From contig DYPB01000002.1 of the NCBI GenBank assembly GCA_020720185.1, forward strand, positions 1-64,000: DNA of 64,000 nucleotides, read 5' to 3'. Position numbers and translations under genes: made by a program. This document shows positions 1 through 9,408 of this stretch, piece by piece. The first letter of the stretch is position 1, and each line of letters begins with the position of its first letter. The notes under the pieces were generated by a model that ran no database searches, had not been told where the DNA came from, and saw only the letters and a list, made by a program, of their open reading frames with translations. Source of the stretch: Flavobacterium psychrophilum. GTDB lineage: Bacteria; Bacteroidota; Bacteroidia; Flavobacteriales; Flavobacteriaceae.

Positions 1-34
1 CTGAACGAAGTCGAAGCCCATTTTTAAACTGTAA

Positions 35-449
35 GCATCCGCTTTAAGAATATTAACATCCGCCTTTAGACTTCGAGCATTCGCTTTAAGAATATTAGCA
101 TCCGCCTTTAGACTTCGAGCATCCGCTTTAAGAATATTAGCAACCGCCTTTAGACTTCGAGCATCCGCTTTAAGAATATTAGCAACCGCCTTTAGACTTC
201 GAGCATCCGCTTTAAGAATATTAGCATCCGCCTTTAGACTTCGAGCATCCGCTTTAAGAATATTGGCATCCGCTTTTAGACTTCGAGCATCCGCTTTTAG
301 ACTTCGAGCATCCGCTTTTAGACTTCGAGCATCCGCTTTAAGAATATTAGCATCCGCTTTTAGACTTCGAGCATCCGCTTTAAGAATATTAGCATCCGCT
401 TTTAGACTTCGAGCATCCGCTTTAAGACTTCGAGTAACCGTTTTAAAAC
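35..449. repeat. array of about 19 tandem 21-bp repeats
   Basis: From position 35 a 21-bp unit of the form GCATCCGC(T/C)TT(T/A)AGA plus a variable 6-7 nt tail repeats in exact register up to 433, followed by one degenerate copy at 434. Two tail types, ACTTCGA and ATATTA, mostly alternate and give a 42-bp higher-order period; near 280-340 three ACTTCGA units follow one another. Read on the minus strand the array is an open frame of heptads alternating ADARSLK and ADANILK, open to the left edge. It has no ATG, GTG or TTG start before an in-frame stop near 475, so a gene is not supported from this window. The plus-strand frame also lacks ATG. The unit has no spacers, so this is not CRISPR. Confidence 0.85.
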
Positions 450-459
450 AAACAACAAT

Positions 460-1026
460 ATGAATAAATTTTTAATAGTAGGTTTAGGTAATATCGGTGC
501 CGAATATGCCAATACACGCCACAACATAGGTTTTAAAATCATAGACCATTTTGCAAACCAACAAAACACCTCGTTCGAAAGCGTAAAATACGGTTCGATG
601 GCCATAAGCAAAATAAAAGGAAAAACACTACTGCTCCTAAAACCAAACACCTATATGAATTTGAGCGGAAATGCCGTAAAATATTGGATGGGAAAAGAAA
701 AAATAACCCCCGAAAATATCCTCATCATCACCGACGACCTCAACCTTGCCTTTGGCAGTATCAGAATTAAACCAAAAGGAAGCGATGGCGGGCATAACGG
801 ACTAAAAAGCATCAACCAATTATTAGCCACAACAGAATACCCTCGATTTCGTTTCGGAATCAGTGATGCTTTCAAAAAAGGACAACAAATAAACTATGTT
901 TTAGGCGAATGGAACGACGATGAAAAATCAAAACTCATCGAAAGATTTGAAATAGCTTCAGAAATCATAAAATCCTTTGCGACAGCAGGATTAGGCAATA
1001 CAATGACAGCATTTAACCGAAAATGA
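460..1026 (+). CDS. pth: peptidyl-tRNA hydrolase
   Basis: Cleaves peptidyl-tRNA released by stalled ribosomes so that tRNA is recycled in the cytoplasm. The 188 residues match the normal family length. The N-terminal signature GLGNIGAEYANTRHNIGF contains the conserved Asn11 and catalytic His21. Asp93 lies in the TDDLNL segment, followed by the family motif GSDGGHNG. The start is the only ATG before the signature and lies just after the 21-bp repeat array, with no Shine-Dalgarno sequence, which is usual for Bacteroidota. Its stop overlaps the next start (ATGA), so it is probably translated together with murF-alr. Confidence 0.97.
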   Translation: MNKFLIVGLGNIGAEYANTRHNIGFKIIDHFANQQNTSFESVKYGSMAISKIKGKTLLLLKPNTYMNLSGNAVKYWMGKEKITPENILIITDDLNLAFGSIRIKPKGSDGGHNGLKSINQLLATTEYPRFRFGISDAFKKGQQINYVLGEWNDDEKSKLIERFEIASEIIKSFATAGLGNTMTAFNRK

Positions 1027-3455
1027 TTGCCTCTCTAATGATTAATTTCTCAAACAAAATACCACAATTAATTAACGCTCAACTATTCGGGCGTCCATTT
1101 GATGGGCAAATCGAAAACATTTCTATCGACAGTCGCTCCTTACAAAATGATAGTAAAACCCTATTTTTTGCATTAGTTGGAAAAAACAACAACAGTCATA
1201 TTTACATCGAACAATTAATCAAAAAAGGAGTTAAAAATTTTGTTGTTTCTCAAATCCCCAATCAATTAAAAACCAAAGCTTGTTTCTTTTTAGTAGAAAA
1301 CACCCTAACTGCCTTACAAAATTTTGCCACAAATTATCGATCACAATTTCATTTTCCAATAATAGGAATTACAGGCAGCAACGGAAAAACTATTGTAAAA
1401 GAATGGCTTAATTTTTTACTTTCGCCAGATTACAACATCATCCGAAGTCCAAAAAGTTATAATTCACAAGTTGGAGTTCCTTTATCAATTTTAGGAATTA
1501 ATCAAAACCATAATTTTGGGATTTTTGAAGCTGGAATTTCAACCATTTCTGAAATGCAAAATCTTCAAAAAATTATAAACCCAACCATCGGAATTCTTAC
1601 CAATATTGGCACTGCTCACGACGAAGGTTTTGAAAATACAATCCAAAAAATTACCGAAAAACTCAAACTCTTTGAAAATTCTGAAGTTATAATCTGTCAG
1701 AAAAACAAAACCATTGATAACATTTTATCAAACTCAAAAAAACTTTTCACATGGAGTTTTGTTGATAAAACCGCTGCCGTTTTTATCGAAAAAAAAACAA
1801 ACCTTATTGTAAATTATAATAACAAAACATTTGAAATTACAAGCATTTTTAAAGATGCTGCATCGATAGAAAATACCATTTCGTGTTTAATGGTTATGTT
1901 GTATTTGAAATATAATTTTGAAACCATTCAAACAAGATTGTCATTTCTTTTTCCAGTAGAAATGCGACTCGAAGTAAAAAATGGAATTAACAATACAACT
2001 TTGATTGACGATAGTTATAATTCTGATTTTCAGTCATTAAAAATAGCATTAGATTTTCTTGAAAACCAAAAGCAACATCAAAAAAAGACCCTAATTCTAT
2101 CCGATATTTATCAATCAGGGTTGTCAGATTTAGAATTATACACAAGAATTTCCGACTTAATTATTGCTAATAAAATTGACCGAATTATTGGCGTTGGTAA
2201 AACCATTTCGGGATTAAAAAACAGTATTCATTTTGATACTACGACTGATTTTTTAAACCATTTTGAAACATTAAAGTTTGAAAACGAGACTATTTTAATA
2301 AAAGGAGCCAGAGCCTTTGAATTTGAAAAAATTGTATCTCTGTTAGAACAAAAAACACACGAAACTGTACTAGAAATTAACCTAAATGCAATTTCCCATA
2401 ATCTTAATTATTACAAACACAAACTAAAACCAACAACAAAAACGATGGTTATGGTAAAGGCTTTTGGTTATGGAAATGGTGGTTTTGAAATTGCGAAATT
2501 ATTAGAATATCATAAAGTTGATTATCTGGGAGTGGCTTTTTCCGATGAGGGAATTGCCCTAAAAACCGCAGGAATTAATCTTCCAATTATGGTTTTAAAT
2601 CCAGAAAGCACAAGTTTTGACAGTATTATTCAACATCAATTAGAACCTGAAATTTATAGTATTAGAGGATTAAATTCATTTATTAAAATTACAAAACAAA
2701 AAACTATAAGCCACTACCCTATCCACCTAAAAATAAATACAGGAATGAATAGATTGGGTTTTGACGAGAAAGATATTCCTGAAGTAATTTCAATTTTAAA
2801 GGAGAATAAATCTGTCGAGGTAAAAAGTATCTTGTCGCATTTAGCAACCAGCGACAATTTAAAGAATCAAGATTTTGCAAATAAACAAATACAATTATTT
2901 GAAAAGTTATCAATAAATTTAATGGACGAATTGAAAATTAAACCTATTCGACATATTTTAAACACTTCTGGTATTTCAAATTTTTTAGATGCTCAATTTG
3001 ATATGGTTCGTCTTGGCATTGGTCTTTATGGTATTTCAAACGATGAAAACGAACAACAGTTTTTAGAAACCGTAGGAACATTAAAATCCGTTATATCACA
3101 AATTAGAACTATTGCAATCGGTGAAAGTGTAGGATACAGCCAACGATTTATTGCTACAACACCAACGATAATTGCAACAATACCAATAGGTTACGCAGAC
3201 GGGATTAATCGCCATTTAGGCAATGAAATTGGTTTTGTAAACATCAATAATAAAAAAGCACCCATTGTTGGCAGCATTTGTATGGATATGCTGATGGTAA
3301 ATATTACTGGTATTGATTGTAATGAAGGGGATAGCGTTATTATTTTTGGTGAAAACCCAAGTGTTATTGAAATTTCAAAATTATTACAAACTATTCCTTA
3401 TGAGATACTTACTGGTATTTCTCAACGAGTAAAAAGGATTTTTTATAGAGAATAA
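1023..3455 (+). CDS. murF: bifunctional UDP-MurNAc-tripeptide--D-Ala-D-Ala ligase / alanine racemase
   Basis: A fusion of MurF (about residues 1-440) and alanine racemase (about 445-810), an arrangement known in Bacteroidota. It makes D-alanine from L-alanine and adds D-Ala-D-Ala to the peptidoglycan precursor in the cytoplasm. The Mur ligase ATP loop GITGSNGKT lies at 115-123, although the usual threonine after KTT is isoleucine here. The racemase half carries the PLP lysine Lys479 in MVKAFGYGNG, a tyrosine in the GYSQRF segment and the CMDMLMV motif. The first ATG overlaps the pth stop; a second ATG at 1041 (residue 7) is an equally plausible start. Both catalytic halves look intact. Confidence 0.95.
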   Translation: MIASLMINFSNKIPQLINAQLFGRPFDGQIENISIDSRSLQNDSKTLFFALVGKNNNSHIYIEQLIKKGVKNFVVSQIPNQLKTKACFFLVENTLTALQNFATNYRSQFHFPIIGITGSNGKTIVKEWLNFLLSPDYNIIRSPKSYNSQVGVPLSILGINQNHNFGIFEAGISTISEMQNLQKIINPTIGILTNIGTAHDEGFENTIQKITEKLKLFENSEVIICQKNKTIDNILSNSKKLFTWSFVDKTAAVFIEKKTNLIVNYNNKTFEITSIFKDAASIENTISCLMVMLYLKYNFETIQTRLSFLFPVEMRLEVKNGINNTTLIDDSYNSDFQSLKIALDFLENQKQHQKKTLILSDIYQSGLSDLELYTRISDLIIANKIDRIIGVGKTISGLKNSIHFDTTTDFLNHFETLKFENETILIKGARAFEFEKIVSLLEQKTHETVLEINLNAISHNLNYYKHKLKPTTKTMVMVKAFGYGNGGFEIAKLLEYHKVDYLGVAFSDEGIALKTAGINLPIMVLNPESTSFDSIIQHQLEPEIYSIRGLNSFIKITKQKTISHYPIHLKINTGMNRLGFDEKDIPEVISILKENKSVEVKSILSHLATSDNLKNQDFANKQIQLFEKLSINLMDELKIKPIRHILNTSGISNFLDAQFDMVRLGIGLYGISNDENEQQFLETVGTLKSVISQIRTIAIGESVGYSQRFIATTPTIIATIPIGYADGINRHLGNEIGFVNINNKKAPIVGSICMDMLMVNITGIDCNEGDSVIIFGENPSVIEISKLLQTIPYEILTGISQRVKRIFYRE

Positions 3456-3465
3456 TTAAAATTTA

Positions 3466-3496
3466 TTATGTAACTATTTAAAAAAAAATATCTTTG
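3466..3496 (+). promoter_or_regulatory. promoter of mscL
   Basis: The -7 element TATCTTTG (3489-3496) matches the Bacteroidota consensus TAnnTTTG. An imperfect upstream element, TTATG, ends 18 nt before it. It lies about 40 nt before the mscL ATG and after the murF-alr stop. Confidence 0.6.
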
Positions 3497-3537
3497 CATT
3501 ACAAAAAGGCAAACTATTAACTAAAAATTAAACTATT

Positions 3538-3948
3538 ATGGGATTTTTCGCAGATTTTAAAGACTCTTTACTTAAGGGTGATGTGTTAAGTTTAGCAACT
3601 GCGGTTGTTATTGGTGGAGCATTTGGTAAAATTATTGGGTCGGCTGTCGATGATGTTATTATGCCAGTTGTTGGTTTAATAACCGGCGGTATAGATTTTA
3701 CTCAAAAATTTATTTGTCTAAACGGACAAAGTTATGAAAACCTGGTGGCAGCAAAAGCGGCAGGAGCAACTGTAATTACTTACGGAAATTTAGTTCAAGC
3801 AATAATCAATTTTGTGGTTATTTCATTATTTATTTTTATTGTTTTAAGAGCTGCTGAAAATGCTAGAAAAAAAGCAGCAGCAGTAGCACCAGCAGGACCA
3901 ACACAAGAAGAATTACTTACTCAAATTAGAGATTTATTGAAAAAATAA
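3538..3948 (+). CDS. mscL: large-conductance mechanosensitive channel MscL
   Basis: An inner-membrane homopentameric emergency channel that opens under hypo-osmotic stress. The 136 residues match the family. The N-terminal amphipathic stretch [20 protein letters not shown] leads into the pore helix [23 protein letters not shown], followed by a short periplasmic loop, a second membrane helix (about 85-107) and a charged cytoplasmic tail ending in a short helix. It has its own promoter and a strong terminator, so it is probably a single-gene unit. Confidence 0.96.
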   Translation: MGFFADFKDSLLKGDVLSLATAVVIGGAFGKIIGSAVDDVIMPVVGLITGGIDFTQKFICLNGQSYENLVAAKAAGATVITYGNLVQAIINFVVISLFIFIVLRAAENARKKAAAVAPAGPTQEELLTQIRDLLKK

Positions 3949-3976
3949 ATTTTTAATTTAGTGTGTTTTAATCGTA

Positions 3977-4016
3977 AAACCATATTGCCTATAAGTTCTG
4001 GCAATATGGTTTTTTT
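3977..4016 (+). terminator. intrinsic terminator after mscL
   Basis: A perfect 13-bp stem, AAACCATATTGCC paired with GGCAATATGGTTT, with a 10-nt loop and a run of T. It lies about 30 nt after the mscL stop. Confidence 0.9.
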
Positions 4017-4111
4017 GAATTTTTATGTAATAATTTTTACAATTTTATAGTTATCAGATAAATCCTTGTATAACTTATTCAATTTTATGTAATTTTTAAT
4101 TTCAAAAATTA

Positions 4112-4119
4112 TATATTTG
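4112..4119 (+). promoter_or_regulatory. -7 promoter element of the DUF6089-uppS-bamA unit
   Basis: TATATTTG matches TAnnTTTG and lies 19 nt before the ATG at 4138. No clear -33 TTG is seen at the expected distance. An in-frame TTG at 4117 falls inside this element, which argues against it as a start codon. Confidence 0.55.
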
Positions 4120-4137
4120 CACGCAATTTTAAAAAAC

Positions 4138-4821
4138 ATGAAAAAAAATTTTTTACTAATTACTGCTTTATTTACTTTAAATTTAACAACTGCACAAATT
4201 CATGAAGTTGGTATATTTGCTGGTGGCAGTAATTTCATAGGAGATGTAGGTGCAACAACATACCTTAACCCTAATGAAGTAGCGTATGGCATTTTATACA
4301 AATGGAACAAATCTCCAAGGCATTCTTGGCGTATTTCTTATATGCAATCAAACATAACAGGTCAAGATATAAAATCTGATAGCCGACTACGAATCAATAG
4401 AAGATATGCTTTTACAAATAATGTAAAAGAAGTCTCAATAGGAATGGAATTTAATTTTTTGGATTTCAATCTACACGAAAGTGGCACAAAAACAACACCT
4501 TATATCTATTCTGGCGTTAATGTTTTTGGCTACTCACAATTATTCTGGGTTGGAGGCAAATTTAAAGAAGATTATCGTGATTATAGTTTTGCAATACCAA
4601 TAATAGTTGGTGTAAAATCAAGAATTGCAGAACATTGGATTTTAGGAGCAGAAATTGGAGCTAGATATACATTTACAGATAATATTGACGGCAGTAATCC
4701 AAAGAACAAAAATTTAGAAACTTTAAAGTTTGGTAATTTGAATAGTAATGATTGGTATCTCTTTTCAGGCGTTACACTAACCTACACTTTTGGAAGAAAA
4801 CCTTGCTATTGCAATTATTAA
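4138..4821 (+). CDS. DUF6089-type outer-membrane beta-barrel protein
   Basis: A 227-residue exported protein. From the ATG at 4138 the signal peptide is MKKNFLLITALFTLNLTTAQ. The rest alternates short aromatic and polar beta strands (HEVGIFAGGSNFIGDVG, SWRISYMQSNI, ending VTLTYTFGRKPCYCNY), as in small outer-membrane barrels. In Flavobacteriia a DUF6089 gene usually stands before uppS and bamA, as here; the family assignment rests on sequence feel and this position. An upstream TTG (4117) would add seven residues but lies in the promoter. The uppS ATG follows the stop by 2 nt, indicating one transcript. The molecular role is not known. Confidence 0.8.
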   Translation: MKKNFLLITALFTLNLTTAQIHEVGIFAGGSNFIGDVGATTYLNPNEVAYGILYKWNKSPRHSWRISYMQSNITGQDIKSDSRLRINRRYAFTNNVKEVSIGMEFNFLDFNLHESGTKTTPYIYSGVNVFGYSQLFWVGGKFKEDYRDYSFAIPIIVGVKSRIAEHWILGAEIGARYTFTDNIDGSNPKNKNLETLKFGNLNSNDWYLFSGVTLTYTFGRKPCYCNY

Positions 4822-4823
4822 CT

Positions 4824-5564
4824 ATGAACCTATTAGATAAAATAGACAAAACCAATCTGCCAAAACATCTTGCTATCATTATGGATGGCAATGGGCGTTG
4901 GGCAAAACAAAGGGGTTTTTTACGAACTATTGGTCATGAAAGCGGTGCGGAATCAGTTAGACTAACCGTAGAAACCTGCGGAAAATTAGGAATTGAAAAC
5001 CTAACCTTATATGCCTTTTCGACTGAAAATTGGAACAGACCAAAATTTGAAGTTGATACACTGATGAATTTGTTAATCAATTCATTAAAAAAAGAATTGA
5101 AGTCATTACAAGAAAACGGTATAAAATTAAATGTAATCGGTAATTTGAGTTTACTTCCAACAACCATACACCAAGAGTTATTAGAAGCTATAGACAAAAC
5201 AAAGTCAAATACAAAAATGACTTTGACTATTGCATTAAGTTATGGATCGAGAGAAGAAATTGTAGATGCAGTCAAGAAAATTAGCGAAAAAGTTAAAAAT
5301 AACTTAATTTCTATAGATAAAATTGATGATTCAATTATAAATAAGCATCTTTACACCCATAATTTACCCGAGGTAGATTTATTGATAAGAACCAGTGGCG
5401 AACACCGCATTAGTAATTTTTTGTTATGGCAGATAGCTTATGCAGAATTGTTTTTTACAGATGTGTTATGGCCAGATTTCAAAGAAGATAATTTATATGA
5501 ATCCATTATTAGTTATCAAAAAAGAGAACGAAGATTTGGAAAAACAAGTGAACAAATTAAATAA
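4824..5564 (+). CDS. uppS: undecaprenyl diphosphate synthase (cis-prenyltransferase)
   Basis: Condenses isopentenyl diphosphate units onto farnesyl diphosphate to make the C55 carrier lipid for peptidoglycan and surface glycans. The 246 residues are a normal length. The signature MDGNGRWA contains catalytic Asp21. The later motif RTSGEHRISNFLLWQIAYAE and the WPDF segment are also typical. The start ATG at 4824 directly follows the previous stop; the frame extends upstream into the preceding gene but with an unrelated sequence. It is co-transcribed with the DUF6089 gene and bamA. Confidence 0.97.
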   Translation: MNLLDKIDKTNLPKHLAIIMDGNGRWAKQRGFLRTIGHESGAESVRLTVETCGKLGIENLTLYAFSTENWNRPKFEVDTLMNLLINSLKKELKSLQENGIKLNVIGNLSLLPTTIHQELLEAIDKTKSNTKMTLTIALSYGSREEIVDAVKKISEKVKNNLISIDKIDDSIINKHLYTHNLPEVDLLIRTSGEHRISNFLLWQIAYAELFFTDVLWPDFKEDNLYESIISYQKRERRFGKTSEQIK

Positions 5565-5571
5565 AATTTTA

Positions 5572-8259
5572 GTGTTAGAAAAAAGTATAAAAATAGCAGT
5601 CATTATAATGATTTTCAGTGTGTTTTTTAATGCAAATGCACAAGATAAAACACCATACGATCAAGGAACAAAGTATATTTTAGCAAAAGTAAATGTTACT
5701 GGTAGGGTAAATTTTAATCATCAAACAGTAGTTACCTTTGCGGGACTTGAAAAAGGGCAATTTATTACAGTGCCTGGAGAGCAAATAAGTACTGCAATTA
5801 AAAAATTAGGTAAACTTGGATTGTTTTCTGATATTGATTTTTATACCACAAAAATTGAAGGCGATAGTATTTATTTAGAATTAAAAATCAACGAGTTACC
5901 AAAATTGAGTGATGTAAAATTTATTGGAATAAAGAAAAATAAAACAGAACAACTCATAAAAGACAACGATTTAACAAAAGGTAAAGTTGTAAACGATAAT
6001 TTAGTTACAACTACTAAAAATTATATCGAAAATAAATATAAAAAAGAAGGTTATTTTAACACTAAAGTAACTATAAATCAAACAATTGACACAACAGTTA
6101 TTAACGAAGTGAAAATGGTTGTAAAAATTGACAAAGGAGATAAGATAAAAATTTCTCGTATCAATTTTGAAGGAAACGAAAAATTCTCTGATGCAAAATT
6201 GCGAAGTGCAATGAGTGATACTAAACAAATTAATAGACTTCGGATTTTTAAATCATCAAAATACATTAAAGACAAATACAAAGAAGATTTGTCAAAAATT
6301 GTCGATAAATACAAAGAAAAAGGCTATCGAGATGCAAGAATTGTTACCGATAGTGTGTTTTTAAACAAAGAAAAAAACAAACTTGCAATTAATATCAAAG
6401 TAGAAGAAGGACATAAGTACTACTTTGGAAATATGAAATTTATTGGAAACACTGTTTACTCTGACCAATTATTACAACGAGTACTTGGAGTTAGCAAAGG
6501 CGATACTTATAACGGGGTTTTGTTAGCCAAAAGAATTGCAGATAAATCAAAACCCGATGGCGATGATATTACAAATTTATATCAAAATAATGGTTATCTA
6601 TTTTCATCCATAAATCCTGTGGAGGTTAAAACCGCTAATGATTCGATTGATTTTGAGATTCGTGTTACAGAAGGTCCGATCGCCTATTTTAATAAAATTA
6701 CAGTTGTAGGAAATGACAAAACCAATGATGAAGTAATATATAGAGAACTACGCACAAAACCTGGACAAAAATACAGTAAAGAAGAATTAGTAAGAACCAT
6801 AAGAGAAATAGGTCAATTAGGATTTTTTGACCCAGAGGCAATAAAACCAGACTTCAAAAATGTAGATGCAAATGCCGGAACGGTTGATATTCAATACAAT
6901 TTAGTAGAAAAAGGATCCAGCCAAATAGAACTTCAAGGAGGTTATGGCGGTAGTGGTTTTATTGGAACTTTAGGATTGTCTTTCAATAATTTTTCTGCAA
7001 GAAATCTATTTAAAGGAGAGGCTTACAAACCGCTCCCAATGGGTGATGGACAAAAAGTTTCGTTACGATTACAGGCCAGTTCTTACTATCAAACTTATAG
7101 TTTGTCGTTTTCAGAACCTTGGTTTGGAGGAAAAAAACCTGTAAGTTTCTCAACATCAATCTCTCAAAGTAAACAATTTTTATATACCGGTGGAGCAAGT
7201 TCTGATAAAAGTAGAAGTTTTAATATAACCTCATTATCTGTTGGAATTGCAAAAAGACTAACCGTTCCTGACGATTACTTTGTATTATCACATACAATTG
7301 GTTTTCAGTACTATGACCTAAACAATTACAATACGGGATTATTTACATTTGGTAATGGTTCTTCTCGAAATTTATCATACACTGTTGGTTTAAGTAGAAA
7401 TAACAAAGGTGTAAACCCAATTTTCCCAACTTATGGGTCAGAATTTAGTATCTCTGGAAAATTTACACCTCCATATTCCTTATTTAATAAAATCGATATC
7501 AATGAGTTGTCAGAAAAAGAGGAATATAAATTAAAATACGATGGAACACAACCTCTTTTACCAATAAACACAGCAGCAATCCCTGCGGAAGCATTGCCTC
7601 AAGTTGGTGAATATCTAAAATTAGTTACTGACTCAAGAGGGACTGGATATTTAAGAAATTTAGATTCTTCAAATAATAACACATATGTAGGAGCGGCAAC
7701 CGATGTTGGCAAAGTAGATCAAGAACAATTCAAATGGTTAGAATATTACAAAGTAAAATTCAAAGCAGATTGGTACACAAAACTATATGATAAATTAGTT
7801 TTAAAAACATTAGGCGAATTTGGTTTTATGGATAAATACAGCGGCACCCGTAATTTAGTGCCTTTTGAAAGATTTTATCTTGGTGGAGATGGTTTAGCCA
7901 ACTATGCACTTGATGGTCGTGAAGTTGTAGGGATGCGTGGATATCCAAATCAATCATTATCCTCACAAAACGGAGGAACCATTTACAATAAATTTTCGAT
8001 GGAATTGCGATACCCAATAACATTAAAAGCATCAGCCTCAATATATATGCTCACCTTTTTAGAAGGTGGGGCAGCATATAACTCGTTTACAGAATACAAT
8101 CCTTTTCAGTTATATCGTTCAGCAGGAGTTGGTTTGAGAATTTTTATGCCAGCATTCGGATTATTAGGAATAGATTTTGGTCATGGTTTTGATGCCTTAC
8201 CATCGGAAGTACAAGCACACGGCTGGGAAACTCATTTTATAATTGGGCAACAATTTTAA
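5572..8259 (+). CDS. bamA: outer-membrane protein assembly factor BamA (Omp85)
   Basis: The core of the BAM complex, which inserts beta-barrel proteins into the outer membrane. POTRA-type repeats fill about the first 450 residues, and the C-terminal half is a 16-strand Omp85 barrel with the conserved RGYPNQSL segment (lid-lock RGF/Y) and a terminal aromatic residue (GQQF). The start is uncertain. The GTG at 5572, 7 nt after uppS, gives a compact signal peptide (basic n-region, IAVIIMIFSVFF core, NANAQ cleavage). An ATG at 5497 overlaps uppS by 68 nt and adds 25 residues before the signal sequence. I prefer GTG. Confidence 0.95.
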   Translation: MLEKSIKIAVIIMIFSVFFNANAQDKTPYDQGTKYILAKVNVTGRVNFNHQTVVTFAGLEKGQFITVPGEQISTAIKKLGKLGLFSDIDFYTTKIEGDSIYLELKINELPKLSDVKFIGIKKNKTEQLIKDNDLTKGKVVNDNLVTTTKNYIENKYKKEGYFNTKVTINQTIDTTVINEVKMVVKIDKGDKIKISRINFEGNEKFSDAKLRSAMSDTKQINRLRIFKSSKYIKDKYKEDLSKIVDKYKEKGYRDARIVTDSVFLNKEKNKLAINIKVEEGHKYYFGNMKFIGNTVYSDQLLQRVLGVSKGDTYNGVLLAKRIADKSKPDGDDITNLYQNNGYLFSSINPVEVKTANDSIDFEIRVTEGPIAYFNKITVVGNDKTNDEVIYRELRTKPGQKYSKEELVRTIREIGQLGFFDPEAIKPDFKNVDANAGTVDIQYNLVEKGSSQIELQGGYGGSGFIGTLGLSFNNFSARNLFKGEAYKPLPMGDGQKVSLRLQASSYYQTYSLSFSEPWFGGKKPVSFSTSISQSKQFLYTGGASSDKSRSFNITSLSVGIAKRLTVPDDYFVLSHTIGFQYYDLNNYNTGLFTFGNGSSRNLSYTVGLSRNNKGVNPIFPTYGSEFSISGKFTPPYSLFNKIDINELSEKEEYKLKYDGTQPLLPINTAAIPAEALPQVGEYLKLVTDSRGTGYLRNLDSSNNNTYVGAATDVGKVDQEQFKWLEYYKVKFKADWYTKLYDKLVLKTLGEFGFMDKYSGTRNLVPFERFYLGGDGLANYALDGREVVGMRGYPNQSLSSQNGGTIYNKFSMELRYPITLKASASIYMLTFLEGGAAYNSFTEYNPFQLYRSAGVGLRIFMPAFGLLGIDFGHGFDALPSEVQAHGWETHFIIGQQF

Positions 8260-8341
8260 GAAATTATCATAGATTAAATAATTTTTTTATTTAATTTGTG
8301 CTTTAAAATGTTTGCAAAATAATTTTAATAAAAATATAGTT

Positions 8342-9337
8342 ATGAAGAAATACATTTTACTACTTGCGTTTATAACAACAACAGTACAAGCACAACGCAG
8401 TGTTCGGATTGGTTATATAGATATGGAGTATATTTTGCAAAATGCCCCAAACTATATTGAAGCAAAAAATCAATTAGAACAAAAAGCACAAAAATGGAAG
8501 CAAGAAATTGAGGTTAAAAAAGCGGAAATTTCTAAACTTCGAGAATCATTATTGTCTGAAAAAGTATTGCTAACAAAAGAATTAATTGAAGAAAGGGAAG
8601 CAGAAATTAAAATGCAAGAAACGGCATTGGCAGAGTTTCAGGAGAAAAAATTTGGACCACTTGGCGAATTAATTGTACAAAAAACAATGCTAGTACAACC
8701 TGTTCAGGATCAAGTTTTTAACATTGTTCAGGATATTGCTGAAGCTAAAAAATATGATTTTATTTTTGATAGATCTTCAGACCTAACGATGCTTTTTGCT
8801 GATAAGAGATACGATATAAGTGATTTAGTAATTAGAAAATTAACTGTTGCAACAAAAGGAGAACAACGCACTAAAAAACAACAAAAAGCTGACGAGGATA
8901 AAGAAAAAGCACAAGAGCAAATAGACGAGAATCCTGCATTAGCCGAAAGAGAAAAACAACTTGCAAAAACTCGTGAGGAAAGACAAAAATTAATAGACGA
9001 TAAAAAAGCCGCAAGAGAATTGCAAAAGAAAGAAGCTGCTGAAAGACGACAAAAAATGCTTGATGAAAAGGCTACTGCAAAAGTTGGCACGATTTCTGTT
9101 AGTGATAAAACAACAGACAAACCAACCGAGGTTACAAATAACAAAGTTGAGGACGCAAATAATACAGCCAATGCAACACGGACAGCAGCAACAAGTGCCG
9201 CAGAAGAAAGAAGACTTGCAAAAGCAAAAGACTTAGAGGAAAGAAAAAGAGCCATTGAAGAAAAAAGATTAAAAGCACTTGCTGATAGAGAAGCTGCAAT
9301 AAAAGCAAAGGAAGAAGCAAGAAACAAAAAACCTTAA
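8342..9337 (+). CDS. OmpH/Skp family periplasmic chaperone with long charged C-terminal tail
   Basis: A Skp-like holdase that would protect unfolded outer-membrane proteins between Sec and BamA. The signal peptide MKKYILLLAFITTTVQAQ is followed by the OmpH domain (about residues 20-170: IGYIDMEYILQNAP, long coiled-coil arms, then YDFIFDRSSDLTMLFADKRYDIS). After this, about 155 residues are almost entirely Lys, Glu, Ala and Arg, predicted as extended helix, making it roughly twice the length of ordinary Skp. The ATG at 8342 was chosen because a TTG at 8312 adds only ten unlikely residues before the signal peptide. It sits between bamA and a second skp. Confidence 0.9.
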   Translation: MKKYILLLAFITTTVQAQRSVRIGYIDMEYILQNAPNYIEAKNQLEQKAQKWKQEIEVKKAEISKLRESLLSEKVLLTKELIEEREAEIKMQETALAEFQEKKFGPLGELIVQKTMLVQPVQDQVFNIVQDIAEAKKYDFIFDRSSDLTMLFADKRYDISDLVIRKLTVATKGEQRTKKQQKADEDKEKAQEQIDENPALAEREKQLAKTREERQKLIDDKKAARELQKKEAAERRQKMLDEKATAKVGTISVSDKTTDKPTEVTNNKVEDANNTANATRTAATSAAEERRLAKAKDLEERKRAIEEKRLKALADREAAIKAKEEARNKKP

Positions 9338-9408
9338 TTTAGGTTTAAACAAAAAAACGAATCAAGTTCTGATTAAAATAAAAAAAAATAATTATTAAAT
9401 AAAAAAAA

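Noticed and set aside
1-450. CRISPR array at the left edge
   Set aside because: The units are only 21 bp and follow one another without unique spacers.
263-463. Plus-strand frame of 66 codons inside the 21-bp repeats
   Set aside because: It starts at TTG, consists only of the repeat translated in one frame, and overlaps the pth start; there is no sign of a gene.
8728-9327. 199-codon minus-strand frame opposite the first skp gene
   Set aside because: It mirrors the Lys/Glu/Ala-rich tail of skp, giving a Ser/Ala/Phe/Leu-rich translation typical of antisense to low-complexity coding sequence.
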